Part shown: piece after piece, positions 45,740 through 59,060 of the stretch
How positions within the stretch are numbered: the first letter of the stretch is position 1
Layout: every line of letters starts with the position of its first letter
From: Haemonchus contortus
Taxonomy: Eukaryota; Nematoda; Chromadorea; Rhabditida; Trichostrongylidae
Direction of reading: 5' to 3'
NCBI GenBank assembly: GCA_000469685.2
Contig: LS997567.1
Location: forward strand, 10,141,690-10,205,689
DNA length: 64,000 nt
Made by a program: the position numbers and the translations under genes
The notes under the pieces: model-generated
What the model saw: the letters and a program-made list of their open reading frames with translations, nothing else
Database searches by the model: none
Told to the model about the DNA's origin: nothing

Positions 45740-46944
45740 TTAACTGGATTCGGACGTTTCTCTCTTCTATCCATGCTCCATCTTCATCTTTTTTCTGCGT
45801 TTGGTGTTTAAGTTTACTTCTCCTTCTACTCTACCATATCACTTCCCCAAACTCTTTTGCTCTCATCTCTTAGTTCTTTATTTCTTAATCCTTGAAGATC
45901 TTGGTATTTTAGGTGTGGCCATTGAAGCGACCCATCCCTGTTTCTTGCTCTGCTCCTATTCTAGTGTGATTGAATCTCTCAAGAGACCCAATGGCTAGAT
46001 CTAAAATAGTGCATGACGCAGTTTCTATCAAGAAGACCATATAATGCCTCCAGGAATCGCAGAAAGGTCAGGAAAGCTATATGAAAAGGTTTTTCAGTGG
46101 GATCAACCCGTATGTTATATGTTTCAAATAGTATCCAGTCTTATCTAATCTTTAATTCGTTATGATTCGCGAGCGACAAGTTCAATTGCCTAAGCATTTG
46201 ATGTTGTACAATATGTGTATTTTAACTTTATCTGATGCTGTTACACTGCAGGCTGCTCTTATGTTACATTGGATATATATAAAAAATTTGATAAAAATTT
46301 TTTTGTTTCTCATTCAATCAAAAGAGGCTACGGATGACGAGGTTTGAATAACACCCACATGTTACGAAGGGTAAACGCCAGCAACTGCCAAAAACAGAAA
46401 AGCTGATTAGCTGGTGAATAAAGAAACAAAGCCAAGGAGTGAGGGCGTGAGGCAATTCAATCGTGTGTGAAGACTTCATGATCATTGCGCTGTCCGCATA
46501 TCGATATACAGCAAGACAAAATTGAAGAGAGTATAAGCAATGAGAAACTCAGGCTCCGATAGAAAAATGGAGGTGTTATGATTCTGTGCAAGATGAGAAA
46601 GAATGGTAAGATCGGGATTCCTAGCTCCGTAAAATATTCCACCACTTCGCCCCACATTTCGCTAGTTCCTATCCACCATCATTAGAACTTTTCCAATTCG
46701 AAATGTAATTTTTCTCGAAATAAACTACCTTCTCATTGTTCCCATCTTCTGAAGTTTTTTATCTTCTGCTAGCTTGATAAAGATATGCAGACAGCATGAT
46801 GAAATTGTGGAGTTCACACTTAAGATCGCCTCGCACCCTTGTGCGAAGTGTTCAAGTGCGACTGTTTATAAATCTCGGCATGCTTCTTCCAGTTTCAAGG
46901 TTTACTTTGTTGAGCTGTAGAACCGAGATTGTAAAAACTTTATT
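45740..46944. other. No recognisable gene
   Basis: AT-rich, short frames only. It contains the second copy of the CTATCCATGCTCCATCTT segment mentioned for 44.84-44.95 kb. Confidence 0.35.
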
Positions 46945-47384
46945 TTATTAATTAATTTATTTATTGTTAGACGCAGCTAAACTAGGTGGTGTTGTACAAT
47001 GCACTGAAATGAAAAAACGAACTCCACTTCGCCAAGCAACGGTATAATGAAGAGAGACAACATCAAAAGTATAAGCGACATTATGAAATCACTACTGTAA
47101 AATCAGTCTACTCGATCAATCATGTGAAGAACGATCATATTTATTAAGAAACCCCCGCACTTGCCAACTTCATTGCTTTAATTCTAAAAGATCCGAGGGA
47201 ACAGCGCAGCGTATTTTCGTCAAAAATTTTGTTCAAGATCGGTAGCACTCTGACCGCAAAAAAACATGGCTCTGACCTGTGTTGTTATTACAGAAGACTT
47301 TATTTTGATAGCACTCCCACTTGTTCTCGATGTGGCTAAAGTGAAACAATCTGACGATCTTAGTGCTACTCTTCCTGTCAAAAT

Positions 47385-49775
47385 TTAAAAAGCCATATCG
47401 AGATCATTAACCAATCTCCTACGAGCCGAAGAAGGTAATCCAAACTGACGGCGTCTTTCGTTTCTACTAGGCAAGGCTTCATAACTCAACTTGCAGCAGC
47501 GAAGAGCGGGTTTACGTGTGAAGTTGCTCTGCACACTTTCTAACAAATCTACATCCTTCTTCTTATATGGAGAGAACACTGTGGTACCAGATTCCACTAC
47601 AGGTCTTACGTAGGCTTTGTAGGCTTTCAGAAATACGGTGGGGTTCATGGTTCGCAAGGTCCTGAACAGGCTGTATATTCTGTTATTTGCCTTTGACACC
47701 AGAGATTTATAGTGCATGTCAAACGCAAGCTTGTTCGAAAAGGTAAACCCAAGATCCTTCATGTGATCCACCGAATACAACGTTACAGCTCCTATTTTGT
47801 AACTACGTGGAATATTAGTTTGATTGCCGATAGTCAACACCTTTGTTTTATCGGGAGCTAGAGGTAGTTCCCATTGTTTTGACCAGTCAGCAATAACATT
47901 AATTGCTGCCTGAAGGGCGTTACAGTCATTGATGTTTTCGATGACTTTGTATAGTTTGATATCATTCGCGTACATCAATGAGGATACCTGAATACTATGC
48001 AACTTTGCAGGAAGGTCAGCCGTATAAAGAAGAAAAAGAATAGGGGACAAGACTCCCCCTTGAGGGACTCCGCTGGGAATCCTATACACAGAAGGGAGAT
48101 TGCTTCCAACACGTACCTGGTAGGTGCGATTGCAGATGAAAGCTTCAATCCAGCGAATCATGGGAGAGTGGGTCCCAAGGGACTCCAGCTTGATTATAAG
48201 CTTGTGGAAAGGTACCCTATCGAAAAACTTCGCGAAGTCAAAATATATGACGCCCACCTATTAATTACAATCAAGGTCCTTCGACCAATCATTGAAAGAG
48301 CTCAGCAAAGCTGTTTCAGTTGACTTTCGGGCACAAAAATCATGCTGGGTGTGAGGAATAGTACTGTGTCTCTCAAGGTATTCAATTACTCTACGCTTCA
48401 CGATTTTTTCAAATAGCCTCGAAAAAATTGAAGTGGTAGATATGGGCCGGTAGTTTACAGGATTGCAAAAAGGTTTTTTAGGAACCGGTACAATAAATGA
48501 GTGTCTCCACCGGAATGGCACTTCAGAACGCATGTGGGACAAATTAAAGATAAGCTCTAAAGGAAAGACAATCCAAGCTGCAACCCTTTTGATGAAATAC
48601 AAAGGGATGAAGTCAGGTGTAACCGAGCAACAGTTTGGCCAGTGAGTCAACAACTCGAAAACCTCCTCTTTATGAAACCACAATGATGGACCCATAGAAG
48701 AATCAGAGGAGGGAAGCCCGAGTGGAGAAGTGTCATTAACATTCGCCTCAACAAAAACACTATGAAAATGCTTGGCGAAAATTTCTGCCTTTTCTTCGTC
48801 AAGCAAAGCAATATTATTGTCAGATGCTCTTAATGTTGGGATTTTTTGGAGTACTCGAGGCGCTTCCTGATGTACGTAAACAGCTTTGTTAAGTCCTTTG
48901 ACTCAATAATTTTACTCTCTTAATATGCAAAATATTTAGTTATACTTCTACACAACTTTTTATCAAAAAGCTTAAACGTGTTCCAACTTGAAGGACAATC
49001 ATCAGCTACTGCGCAAGACCATAAATGACTGCGACGACCCAGCATTCTCTCTATATAAGGAGGCAGCTTGATGCGTCTACCTTTGGTAGGCCGCAACGGT
49101 ACAAATCGATTAATTGAATCCTGGGGGGATTAAATGAAAAAGCTCATATTTCTCATCTACAGTGTCCACAGCAGCCAAACACCCTACCCAATCAATACTA
49201 CTCAAGTGCTCTCCAATGGCATCATAGTTGGCTTTACTAAAATCTCTTACCCACTTTTGAATGGAAGTAGTGGGTGCGGCTATGTTTAGCGTGAAATCTA
49301 CGGAGGCATGGTCACTGCCAACAATTGGGGAAGGTATCTCGACTTGACTGACTAAGTGATCATCATTACAAAAAATGAGATCAAGGTATAATGCACCACG
49401 AGTGGGTGTTCTGACAAGCTGCACAAAATTATGGGAAAGAAATACATCCGTAAACTCCTTAGATATAGTACAGATGTTACTACGGTCAGCACAACTCCAA
49501 TCAATATCAGACAGGTTCAGATCTCCAACAACCAGACAGGGTGAATCGTGACTACTGGAGTCACTTACTAATTTCAATAACAACCCGCTATGAAGCGCGC
49601 TGCACAGAGGAGTACGGTATATTAGAATCAATCTAAAGTTATACCGACAGACAAAAAAATCAACAACAAGAACTTTATAGGCATCTCTCAAGGAAACCTT
49701 GTGCACAACATCATAGGATATGCTGTTTTGCGCCGAAATCAAAACACCACCTTCATTTTTTATAAAGGCGGTCAC
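47385..49775 (-). pseudogene. LINE ORF2 remnant: EEP endonuclease and reverse transcriptase
   Basis: 49775-49110 encodes the middle and end of the EEP nuclease (LILIYRTPL, VVGDLNLSDIDW, VGSDHASVDF). Its N-terminus is lost, because coding sequence from about 49810 upstream jumps to ORF1. 48806-48261 gives the RT fingers (FHSVFVEANVND, VPKKPFCNPVNYRPISTTS). 48257-47385 gives the palm and thumb: VIYFDFAKFFDRVPF (motif A), GVPQGGVLSPILF (motif B) and LMYANDIKLYK, where YAND replaces the catalytic YADD. Tandem stops TAA-TAG at about 48261-48256 split the fingers from motif A in the same frame. A stop and frame change near 49110 separates nuclease from RT. With a mutated catalytic residue, the enzyme could not work even if read through. 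Confidence 0.88.
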
Positions 49776-49779
49776 ATCG

Positions 49780-50580
49780 TAACACCTGATATTGAGAATC
49801 CATGATACCTAAAAAGGGAGCTGTGTCATGTTTTGAACGGAGGTTTCCCTGCGGAGTGGACTCAATAGCAGTTTCAGCATCAATATTACAGCATCTATCA
49901 GTCGAATCAACCACGTTGGGTTGATGAGTCATAGAGTTATCAAGACAGACAGAACCTACTTTACGGGCCTCCCGCCTACGCGTTCTTTCCTCCCTTGTTA
50001 GGGAAGGGCGGATGTAAACCTTTCCATGAGTGAAAAACCGCAGGTGAGGGACCTTTCTGACCGCTTCTCTTTGGAAGCGGGCAGTAGGAAGCACTACTTT
50101 AAGAAGTCTCAGTTAAGAGCTACTCTTTACACCCATGCGATATACGAAAGAAGGAAAATACTCAACGTCTAGATAGTCAAGAAGAGTCGAGACGCATTGA
50201 AGGTTATGAGGAGCACGATCCACGGCATCAGGCAGTTGTCTTTCCGGAACGCCTGCGACCAATATAGAGCGCTTGAGATCATGATCGATTCCCAATGGCT
50301 TCCTATCAGCATCCGGCGGCAGACTAAGACTGGAACGATCCGCTTTTGAATCAATGACTTTGAAATACGACAGCAATTTCTCAAGTTGAGACTTCAGGGA
50401 ATCATTTTTCTCTTTGAAATTTTTGTTCTCTAGGAGAATAGCATTGCAACGACGATTCAGCTCAGAGATTTCCTCTTTAGTTTCAACCAAATCACCAATA
50501 ATAAACTTAACGTATGAGGGAAGACTTTCCTCTTGACCAAGACAATCCAGTATGCTTGAATAGGCTGATCCATTGCGCAA
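49780..50580 (-). pseudogene. LINE ORF1 remnant (coiled coil + RRM-like)
   Basis: 50580-50113 encodes a coiled-coil stretch (KEEISELNRRCNAILLENKN, KNDSLKSQLEKLLSYFKVI) and the start of an RRM-like domain (LKRSILVAGVPERQLPDA, FVYRMGV). One TAA near 50110 interrupts the frame, and the same frame then resumes with VVLPTARFQREAVRKVPHLR and IRPSLTREERTRRREAR, the ORF1 C-terminal domain. The frame then runs into a piece of the ORF2 nuclease (SQYQVLRCDRLYKK), showing that a deletion removed the ORF1/ORF2 junction. ORF1 proteins bind LINE RNA. Confidence 0.75.
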
Positions 50581-50849
50581 AAGCTCTCACAATACTTTAA
50601 GACTGGGACAGAATCTGACGTCGGGGATACAGAGCTCATAAATGATAGCTAGACTAGTTCAGTATTAAACAAGTAAGCGTTAGAGTAGACCAGTAGTACT
50701 GTCGTTGGGCGATCCTGCACCGAATAATCCAGAAAAGGTAGCACAGTTGAGCAAGTGCGGCGGAGCAAGGAGGCGATCTTACTCAAGTGTGAAGACCACA
50801 CTTTCATCATGCTGTTTGCATATCTTTTCAAGCTAGTAGAAGATAAAAA

Positions 50850-53800
50850 AACTTAATTAATTAATTTATTTATTTTATTAGGCTGTTTCGGTACCTTCAC
50901 CTTCCTCGGAGCCAGCGAGACAAGAGCGATTTTGAAAAACCATCCGTCCAAGCGCTACTTCGATCTCCATAGAAAATTCCAAGGGTGTGGGCTACAAAAT
51001 CAGAAGTTGTTAACTAACCCTTGAGATAGTCAACCTTTGCTGTCCACCGATCACCCCAAGCTGGTACGGATTCGGTTAAAATAGGCGAGCCTCACGTCAA
51101 CTTGCTTCAGGGGCCTCCAAGGGGCTGATCGCGTAGATCAAACCTCAAAAGCCACATAAGGCCAAGCTTCCCAATCAACTCCTATCGATTACTGTATAAG
51201 CACGCTGACCCCGCCCCGCCGAAAGGACTTCCCGGGGAATCAACAGCGTAGGTCAAAAGCCGCACAGTGCTGAAAAGGGCGCCAGCTCTTTGGTTACCGC
51301 CATCCACCCCTTCCTCCGCTTAACTTTAGGAACCTTAGCCATGATTCGAGAGGCCTCTGAAGATCACCGCGCCACAACGTCGGATTCACGTGATAATATC
51401 GAACCTCATGTTCCCGTCCCATCGTACCCTATGTTCTCCTGAAGGAGTTGCTGTTCTCGACTTTTGCACGGCATTCACGTGCTCCCTCATTCTGATGCAG
51501 AGAGGCCTGCCCTTTTCTCCAATATATTCCCCTTTACGCTCGTGACAGGGACGAATGGAGAAGCTACTGGCGCCCGTTCGAGGGAGTCGATGATCAACAG
51601 GACGACAGGTGATACAGGTGATTCCCCTCTACACTGAAAACGCGATATTTTTTTCATTAAGATTAGGCCTAAGACTTTGGCAGCCTAGACCTCTTTCCAT
51701 TATTGTTATTATTTTCTCGAACATGAGAGCGACATGTTAGCCGCTGCAAATCGCGTAGGGATTTTTCGTTTCCTCGCAGTTTTCTAGAGATTTTTTCCTC
51801 CATTCTCCATCCACGCCATCGCAGGGTTGGAATCTTTCGCCAGCGAAGCTTCTTACCACAACAAAAACAATTCCAAAACTCGGCTTCCAGTGGAGGTGAG
51901 TGCCGGGTTTTCTTTCTCACCTTCGCGTCGAGATTAAATCTTGGAACCTGCTGGCTAGCTATGCGGGAACGCAGGCCCACAGGTTCTCATAACATTTATC
52001 CTGGTGAAAGATCAAAACTTCACCGAATCATGCTATAGTTCAGTCACATTTCCCATCTCAATACATAGGGAGCACCGCTTCTCCTTCGTCGTATGAAATT
52101 GGATCGTGCCATCTACGGATAGATATATAATGGATACACCTTTCTACCTCGAACAGTCGAGATAGTGATTCCAGTTTTTTGTCAGCTCCCTCAACTTACG
52201 GTATAGGGCAGTCGAAGGATTCATCTGACCAGAGCACCCTTTGGAAGAAATACTGCGCTCAGAAGCACTGGTACGAGCTAACCGAAATAAAAAAAATACG
52301 GTGGAACGGGAACAATAGTTGATCGATTTATGTGCATGCATGATAATCCGTTAGTTATCTAGAAACCCTTTCTTCGAATAGATATGGGTGAAGCGGTGGA
52401 ACATGATTCATGAGTCAGGCAGTCACATGATAGAACATGATTAGAATCAGAACCCTGATTCCACCTACAACTAGCTTTGAGGTTGGCCTCTATGAGATGT
52501 TCACTGTTGGTTCTCAGCATCATCCAGTGGAAACAACTGCCGTGTAATCAGAATCCTGTGTCAATTTTATGATAACTTATACTTCCAACTTATCCGATCA
52601 TCTCCATAGGCACCTGATATTACAACTACATAAAACATAAGAATTCGTCGGAATAGACTGATCCCAAAGACCATGGTCTCTCTCACTTCCCTTGAATCTC
52701 TGCGACCACACCTTCGTAATGGAACAAAACTTGTTCTCCATGATGTTTTCTTCTAATAACGCCATAAAATTAAAGCCGATGGGCAAAATCACAAAGTTGG
52801 AGGCTACATTTTACTTTGTAACCGTTATGTTCCCACAAACGTACGAGTTTCCGCGAAGTTAATGGTCCATCGCCGTTATTGGTCGGTCTATCATCAGGCG
52901 ACCGCAGAGGATCTTTGTGATCGCACTTGGCGCACCAGTCGTTTTTCTCGCAGTTGATATGAGCTTGTTTACACGAAGGTATCGTCGAATAGCTCTATCA
53001 TCTTCCTTGCCTCTTTGGATGGTGCTCACGTTGTGCTTTAAGAACGAAAGTTCTAAACCAATACGATGACACCACCTTCGGGCAGAATATTTTGTTGGTA
53101 ACATGCTGAAGAGCGTTTTGATCCATTGAATCATTCAGTCACTCAATCATTATTCTTGAAGCTGTTGAAGCCCATTTTGAGCAGAGGATAGAATTCACCT
53201 ATCGCTCGAATGAAGCTCTATCCTTTTTTGGCCGGTGAAAAGAGAAAAACTTACTTTGTAGTTCATTTTCAGTGCTCTTAAAATGTGAGAGAGCCCCGTA
53301 GATAGCCAATATTGAATTCAAAGCGTTTTGCAAACGTTTGAGTGCATATCCTAAAAAAGCAAAACGAGCAGATGCGTCGAAGATTCAGACCTTCATTCCA
53401 TACCTACAGGTGCACCCTCCTATCAGCTGCGCGACCATTGCACAGCTCGGTTCGCTTATCTATTCGGCCACAGTAGTATAACATAGGAAGAAATCGGTTC
53501 CGTGAGTTTGTTCCCAGAATCGCTTAACAGTTTCAGAGCACAAGTTCGAAATCAGCCTTTGAAGCTACCTACTGTAGTACATACACATCTCATCTTGAAT
53601 GGCCACCAAGAATCCTTCTTTCACCAGCAGCATCCCTGTGAGGTGGATGCTGACATGGAATGGACGCATCCAGATTTCAAAGTTATGAACGAGGAATGTG
53701 TCAAAATGTCCAAACGACTATCCTGGAATGCGGCTGATCGTTTTCCAAGTTCTGTTCATGAAGTGGATTTCAACATTTATAAATGGTTCATTTATATATT

Positions 53801-53865
53801 CTCTAGCAATTCTTAGAAATCTTCCAATGCTTCTTCCCTCGTGGGTGCTTTCTTCTACAAGAAAC
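50850..53865. other. No recognisable gene
   Basis: Starts with a TTAATTAATTTATTTATTTTATT tract of possible LINE-tail origin. Frames at 51669-51980 minus, 52598-52792 minus, 52859-53134 minus and 53502-53816 plus have no domain I can name. There are no terminal repeats visible by eye. Confidence 0.35.
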
Positions 53866-53867
53866 TC

Positions 53868-54308
53868 AAAGAAACTTTCACAAAAAAAGTTAGAGTACCC
53901 TTTTTTGACGGGAATTCATAGAACTACTCTAAAATAAAGCGATAACAACGAAAAAAAGAACGATGAATAAAAAGAACTACAAAGGGCCAAAAAAAGAGCT
54001 GGAAAGGGGGTTGGACGAGTTCCACATTGAAAGAACGTCGGTTAGAGAGTGTTCGGGCAAATTGGCAATTTGCCAATTTGCAATTCAGGGTGGGTCCTGA
54101 CGCGATTACATGACACTGTGTCGTCTCGACACTCGTCTGACGTGACACCGGTCGAGGGGCGGAGACGCGAACTACGGCAACAACGGAGCTGCAACTATGC
54201 CCTGGACGTCGAGATTGGGGGAGTGAGAGAGTCCCTTCTACAACCCATGGGGGCCGCTGAGTATTAATAAGGTAAGAGCTCAATAACTTTTTAGTCGTGA
54301 ACGGCGCC
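53868..54308 (-). mobile_element. Transposon X copy 3, shortened (~440 bp)
   Basis: From the right end the minus strand reads GGCGCCGTTCACGACTAAAA, then follows the interior of X: a CTCAGCGGCCCCCATGGG-like block, and CGGTGTCACGTCAGACGAG. The left end near 53870 (TTTCACAAAAAAAGTTAGAG) resembles the other X terminus. Part of the interior is deleted or replaced. Confidence 0.6.
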
Positions 54309-54569
54309 TTTACCTGATATGATTCTTCCCTTCAAATCCAGCTGCACTGCTGATCTTATTTCATAGAGAGGCGGATCAGTAAAATCAGGTCCTCTAAGTG
54401 TAACCGGTACTCACAAAGAATTTTGAGAGAAGACTGCCTGATTTAATACCAGCCCAATATTTTACTACACCAAGACCATAGACTTTATAATATCTACACT
54501 CAGCGACTTTTTCGACGTTCCTGTATGCGTCAAGAAAGACTTGAAGCATAACGGTCGTTGTCCGATCTA

Positions 54570-55825
54570 TAGGGTGCGTCATAAATATGGTAACAAACTA
54601 ATTGCTGTGCAGAAACTGCAATACATATTGATACATGGTGAATTTATAAGAACTATTTTTGCATCATTTTTGCTATGCATCGCATCAATAAAATGAACTC
54701 AAGGTCATCTGATATAACTGTCTCCTGTACTAACTGTAGCTCAAAGACGCTTCGGTTACTCATCGACGGCTTCTTGGAAAACTCCCGCCTTTTTCAATGA
54801 TTTTTCAGAAGCAGTAGCAGCGGTGTGTTTTGAAACGCAGGCTTTCCTCTCCAGTGTAAGCTAGGCCAACAGACCCATTGGGTCGAGAGCAGGAAAATTC
54901 GTAAACAAATTGGAAGCATAAATAAACTGCCGGGATGAACTCGCGAGCTTCTCCTCAGCACTGGTCTTGATGTTTTACCAATCGTGAGCAAGAACGCGAG
55001 TGTTTCCAGGTTGTATCACTGGAATAAGTTTGTTCCTAGGCAGCCACCTTGTCAGAAATGTACCTCATGAAGGTGATCCAACTTATTTTATTCTTTTTTC
55101 GATGAAAAAATAAGCGATATCGCTCTGATGGCACAGTTTCCAGCCCAAACCCCATAAGAAAGGAAAATCGTTATGAGAAGCGATCTGACCCTTCTCAATT
55201 TCCTCTCCACTCGTTGTGGGAAATAAAACTGTAATCTAAAACCTCAACATTTCCACCACACTGAATACTTTTTGTCAAAAATAAGTGTGTCAAAGCGCGC
55301 GCCGCGTTCAAGTACACGGGTCTTGGGCTTCCTATCAAGTTTTTCTCTTCAAGAAGCTTATAAAGCTTTTGAAACCTATCTGGCTACAATTGTACTTACT
55401 CATGGAGGATTGTTCTCATTGAGGTAGGACATATATTCAACTCGGTAGTCATTTTTCTCCTCCTCAAGTTTCGCAGCGTAATCATTTCCAAGCATTTCAG
55501 AGAAAGGGTCGTAATCGAGACGAGGCAACCGTCTTTAGGCTCGTCGTCGACCTTCCCACGCACCGGAATACAGGAAACTGTCATGCGATTAATGTCGAAA
55601 CGACGATAGATCCCGGAAAGGAACTCACCAAATGCGCGCAAAGACGGAACGGCTATTAGGCGAGGCTTCGTCATTTTTCGGAAAGAGTCGAATTGACAGC
55701 ACCAAACAGATACGTGGGCTATGGGATATCATGAACAAAAGAGAAGATGTAGATTTGGAACAATCCTTAAAACAAGGAAATTGAGGATTTCCGTAGAATT
55801 GTTATCATATTTATGGCGCACCCTG
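54570..55825 (-). pseudogene. mariner-type transposon, decayed (1256 bp)
   Basis: Flanked by TA (54568-54569 and 55826-55827). Ends are inverted: TAGGGTGCGTCATAAATATG on the left and CAGGGTGCGCCATAAATATG read from the right. On the minus strand, 55674-55396 encodes a mariner N-terminal-like region: VDDEPKDGCLVSITT, then LKCLEMITLRN and TTELNICPTSMRTILHE. This fits the paired-type helix-turn-helix and linker. C-terminal similarity near 54990-54790 is weak. Stops and shifts disrupt the frame, so the catalytic DD34D residues cannot be placed. Confidence 0.7.
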
Positions 55826-55928
55826 TAATTTAAGCTCATTTCGGTTATGGCAGAATGCATACTTTGGGATGTGGCACATACTCCCATAAGTAGTTAAAGA
55901 ATCTTTTTCTCATAATATCTCGTTTCTA

Positions 55929-57184
55929 CAGGGTGAGCCAAAATTATGATTACAGCGTGTTCATTACTGACGTTCATTGCAAATTTTTTCCATGTTCATA
56001 ACAATTCATTGAATTTCTTCCATTTCACAAAGTAGCTTACGTTATTAAATTTCTAATGATACTAAACATTCGGTAGATTTTTAACATAATATAAGCGTAA
56101 CTAGTCCGTGAATTAAAGGTCGCTTTGCATTTACAAGCACTTTTGGCACGGTGCATCTACAGACGAACTAGCAAAACAAGGCAGGTATTGCATTCAACCA
56201 TAAGACGCTCTCGAGAGCTGGGAACAATTGCAGATAGGAGTGGTAAACCTAGGAGAGCTGTGATTATATTTAGGGGAAGTGTTAAGGAAGCAGGGCAATG
56301 GTCTACGTAGGAGCAAAATTCATTCTGAGTCCAAAAAGGCTAATTGAATGGATATGTCACGAAATTTTCTGCGTGAAATCGTGAAGCATCACTTGCACAA
56401 TGATCAGAAAGTGATTTCCCCAGAAAACAGATCAAAGAGAAGAGAAGGATTGGCTAACAAAAGCTGCCTGTCGCATCCGAAAAAATTTTCCTACGGAATT
56501 CCTGTTCACTGACAAAAAGAGATTCACAGTGAAATAGGTGCTCAATAAGTAGAGCGATAACATTTATATGAAGCTTAAAGAAATGAAAGTGATACAGCGC
56601 CTGGCTCACTAACTTTCTGTGATGACCTGTGCCAGCATCACCATCGAGGCAAAGACACCGATTATTCTTGTAAATTATGGAGTGAAAGTTGTTTTGGGGG
56701 CCTGTTTGATCTCTTCGTGCGCAATAGGACACTTTGGTGATGCGAACCGGTCATATTGCCAACATGAAGCTCCTGACCGCAGAACAGAAATTGTCGAGAA
56801 ATTTCGTGAAAGGGGTTCTTTGACTTCATATTCTTCGATCAGTGTCCACTCTGGAGCCCTGACCTAAATCCCATGAATGTCTCAATGTGGTCAGCCTCTG
56901 AGATGAAAGCATCCTTTGGTCCAAACAAGAGAGGAAATAATCTCGAAAATGCTTAGCAAAAAGCCGGGACCATTTCGATGACCCTAGCTGCGTGCCACCG
57001 TCATTGCCGTCCATCGTCGTCTTTGGGGTTGGGTGAAAGCAGAAAGCAACAGATCCCAGTTTCAATGTACAGTTTTGGTAAGAAATTTGTGATAAATCCT
57101 TCAATGAAATTGGTTTGCTCTATTGGCTTTCTATTCGTTTTTTGCGATGTGATTTCTGCGTAATCATAATTTTGGCCCACCCTG
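55929..57184 (+). pseudogene. mariner-type transposon, decayed (1256 bp)
   Basis: Flanked by TA (55927-55928 and 57185-57186), with inverted ends CAGGGTGAGCCAAAATTATG and CAGGGTGGGCCAAAATTATG. On the plus strand the interior gives transposase fragments in shifting frames: RELGTIADRSGKPRR (HTH/linker region), a F..LFTD-like segment near 56500, VMTCASITIEAKTPIILVNYGVKV (the VMVW..I...GKTPL.F region), HFGDANRSYCQHEAP (..Q.D.APAH), and SGALT-DLNPMN near 56860. The pieces are in normal order and include most of the catalytic region, but not in one frame. Confidence 0.75.
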
Positions 57185-57189
57185 TAGAT

Positions 57190-58800
57190 TGCCTCTGTCC
57201 ACTTCTCATGCGGTGATAGTTGATGTACCAGCGTATTTAATGCGCTCAGGTTCGACAGCAATATGGCAAGAGGATTTGAATGCAATAAACATGCGTAAAC
57301 ATGCAATATACGCGGAGGACCAACCAAACAATAAAAACTGTCGACGACTAAGTCAGGAAAGCAATAGAGTTGGAACCATTGTAGGATTCCGCTGACATAT
57401 GAGCCGAGTATATTTGTGGATGAAATGAAATGTGGATAAAAGCCATGTATATTTGAGGGTGTGTGCACTGCGCTCCACGGGAAGGAATGACTTTTGCAAG
57501 CGGGGCTACGGTGAAGCTTTGTCTTGCTGCGGCTTTTTCCAGTAACGAACCGTGTTGCTCGGAGGGACTTTACATGACCGCAGAGGATTTTCTGGTTATT
57601 ACATTCTTTGTGTCCCTTCTAAGGGAGAGCAATTATAAACCTGTCAGAGGATTACAGAAAGACGATCAGGGTGGCGATAGGTAGAACGAAATTAAGGGTT
57701 GGAATAAATACATGTGTCATGCTATTTTGAGTACCTCAAACTGTTCATACTGCGCAGTTGCGATGGATTTAGGGCTGCCTATGGTGTGAATATGATTTCC
57801 GAAAATGTAAAATGTAGTCCTCTAAATGTCGTATGAGGCGTTGTTCGGTCGAGAAGTGGCTTCGATAACTTATGAAAGCCAAAGGACCGCTAGGGCCGGT
57901 GACGGTCGTCAGAAGCGGTCGCGTATGGCCAAAAATTGCTACTAACTCGTAGTTTACCAACGATTTGTGACGAAGTATTGCGCCGCACGTCATCGCTTCG
58001 ATAAAACTTTCGCTGAAGTGCTCCAATTGTGTTAAGAATAAGATCGGCAAAAAGCTCCACTCGTTAGGAAGCCATTAAATCACGTAGTCAATTCTTGATT
58101 TTTTCGTAATTCTTCGTCTTTAGTGGAGGAGCTATGGGCACGAACTAATGAAAAAATTGGCATTACACGCACAAATACGCAGATGTGTAAACTACGCTTG
58201 GCCTACGGTGGAATACGGCTCTTGCTTGAGCTCATTCAGGGCCATGCCAGCAGTCCAACTTGCTACGATACACTGCCATCTAGGTCCATGCACGTTGACT
58301 GCGAATCAGGCTCCGACGTATTTTTGTGACTTTGAGGCCGACTGTGACAAAATCGGCACTGATAGCAGATGACAATAATAGAGCCACTGCAGTGTCTAAT
58401 GAAGCTGCGACTTGAAAGAGTGCAAACAGCAGCCGCCACCAGCCCTGGACAACGAGACGGATTGATGACAAAAGGCGTGGTGGAATAGAGTCCGAGGCTT
58501 ATCATGGCCATGTGGTGTCCCTCGTTCCTTGCCGCCTACGATGCCTTCTCGTCCAGGGCCATTGCGGAGGCCACACCAATATACCTCTGAACTCGATTGA
58601 AATACACGACATGTGTGGTGGTCGACGAAAGGGCCGTGAGGAGGTGGTCTGGCACAAACGTAGGATGAGTAATGGATGTACAATGATCGTCATGAAGCTT
58701 GATATTAGCATCGCCTTATGCTTGCTTGTATAAAGTGATTGTACAGCTAAACAATGTTTTTATTACAATTCATACTGAACTGACAGAGTCAGAAGACTGC
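57190..58800. other. No recognisable gene
   Basis: Several overlapping frames (57463-57684 plus, 57769-58050 minus, 58123-58329 plus, 58396-58683 minus), none with a motif I recognise. The multi-frame openness at 58.3-58.7 kb fits a slightly GC-richer composition and is not evidence of coding. Confidence 0.35.
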
Positions 58801-58810
58801 ACAGCTTAAG

Positions 58811-59060
58811 CACCGTGCCGACATCGACCTCCTCCTTTTGGTGTTGAAATAGGCCCGCCTTCTACCTCTCCTCCTAGTTTGAATGCTTCAGCTATATGGA
58901 GACAATTTCTGCGCACGTCCCGCGCCCTGCGGGCTGAGTTCACACCTTTCACCTGCCATTAGTGCTTTCATTTTCTCACCTGTATACCTCCGGAATTTGA
59001 ATGCTTCGAACCCAGAGGGCGCAGTCTACACCTTCAGCCTACCTCGGAGCTCACCTACCA
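58811..59060 (-). repeat. Degenerate relative of the Helitron minisatellite
   Basis: Two imperfect units on the minus strand share the order seen in 7599-9460: a CGCCCTGCGGGC core, CATTAGTG, then CACCT..ACC, AATTTGAATGCTT. Similarity is clear but low, suggesting an old Helitron-derived piece. Confidence 0.4.

Larger units (their letters stand above)
46945..50650 (-). mobile_element. CR1-like LINE, inactive
   Basis: Minus-strand element with ORF1 and ORF2 remnants in one orientation. On the plus strand the 3' end shows TTTATTTATTG (46955-46965), an (ATTT)n-type tail. Very similar AATTAATTTATTTATT sequence occurs at 50855-50875 beyond the 5' end. It may be part of a target duplication, or the tail of another LINE. 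The 5' boundary is approximate. Confidence 0.75.

Noticed and set aside
52598..53134. Two adjacent minus-strand frames with protein-like composition
   Set aside because: They lie in different frames with stops between them, and no motif or splice signal ties them together.
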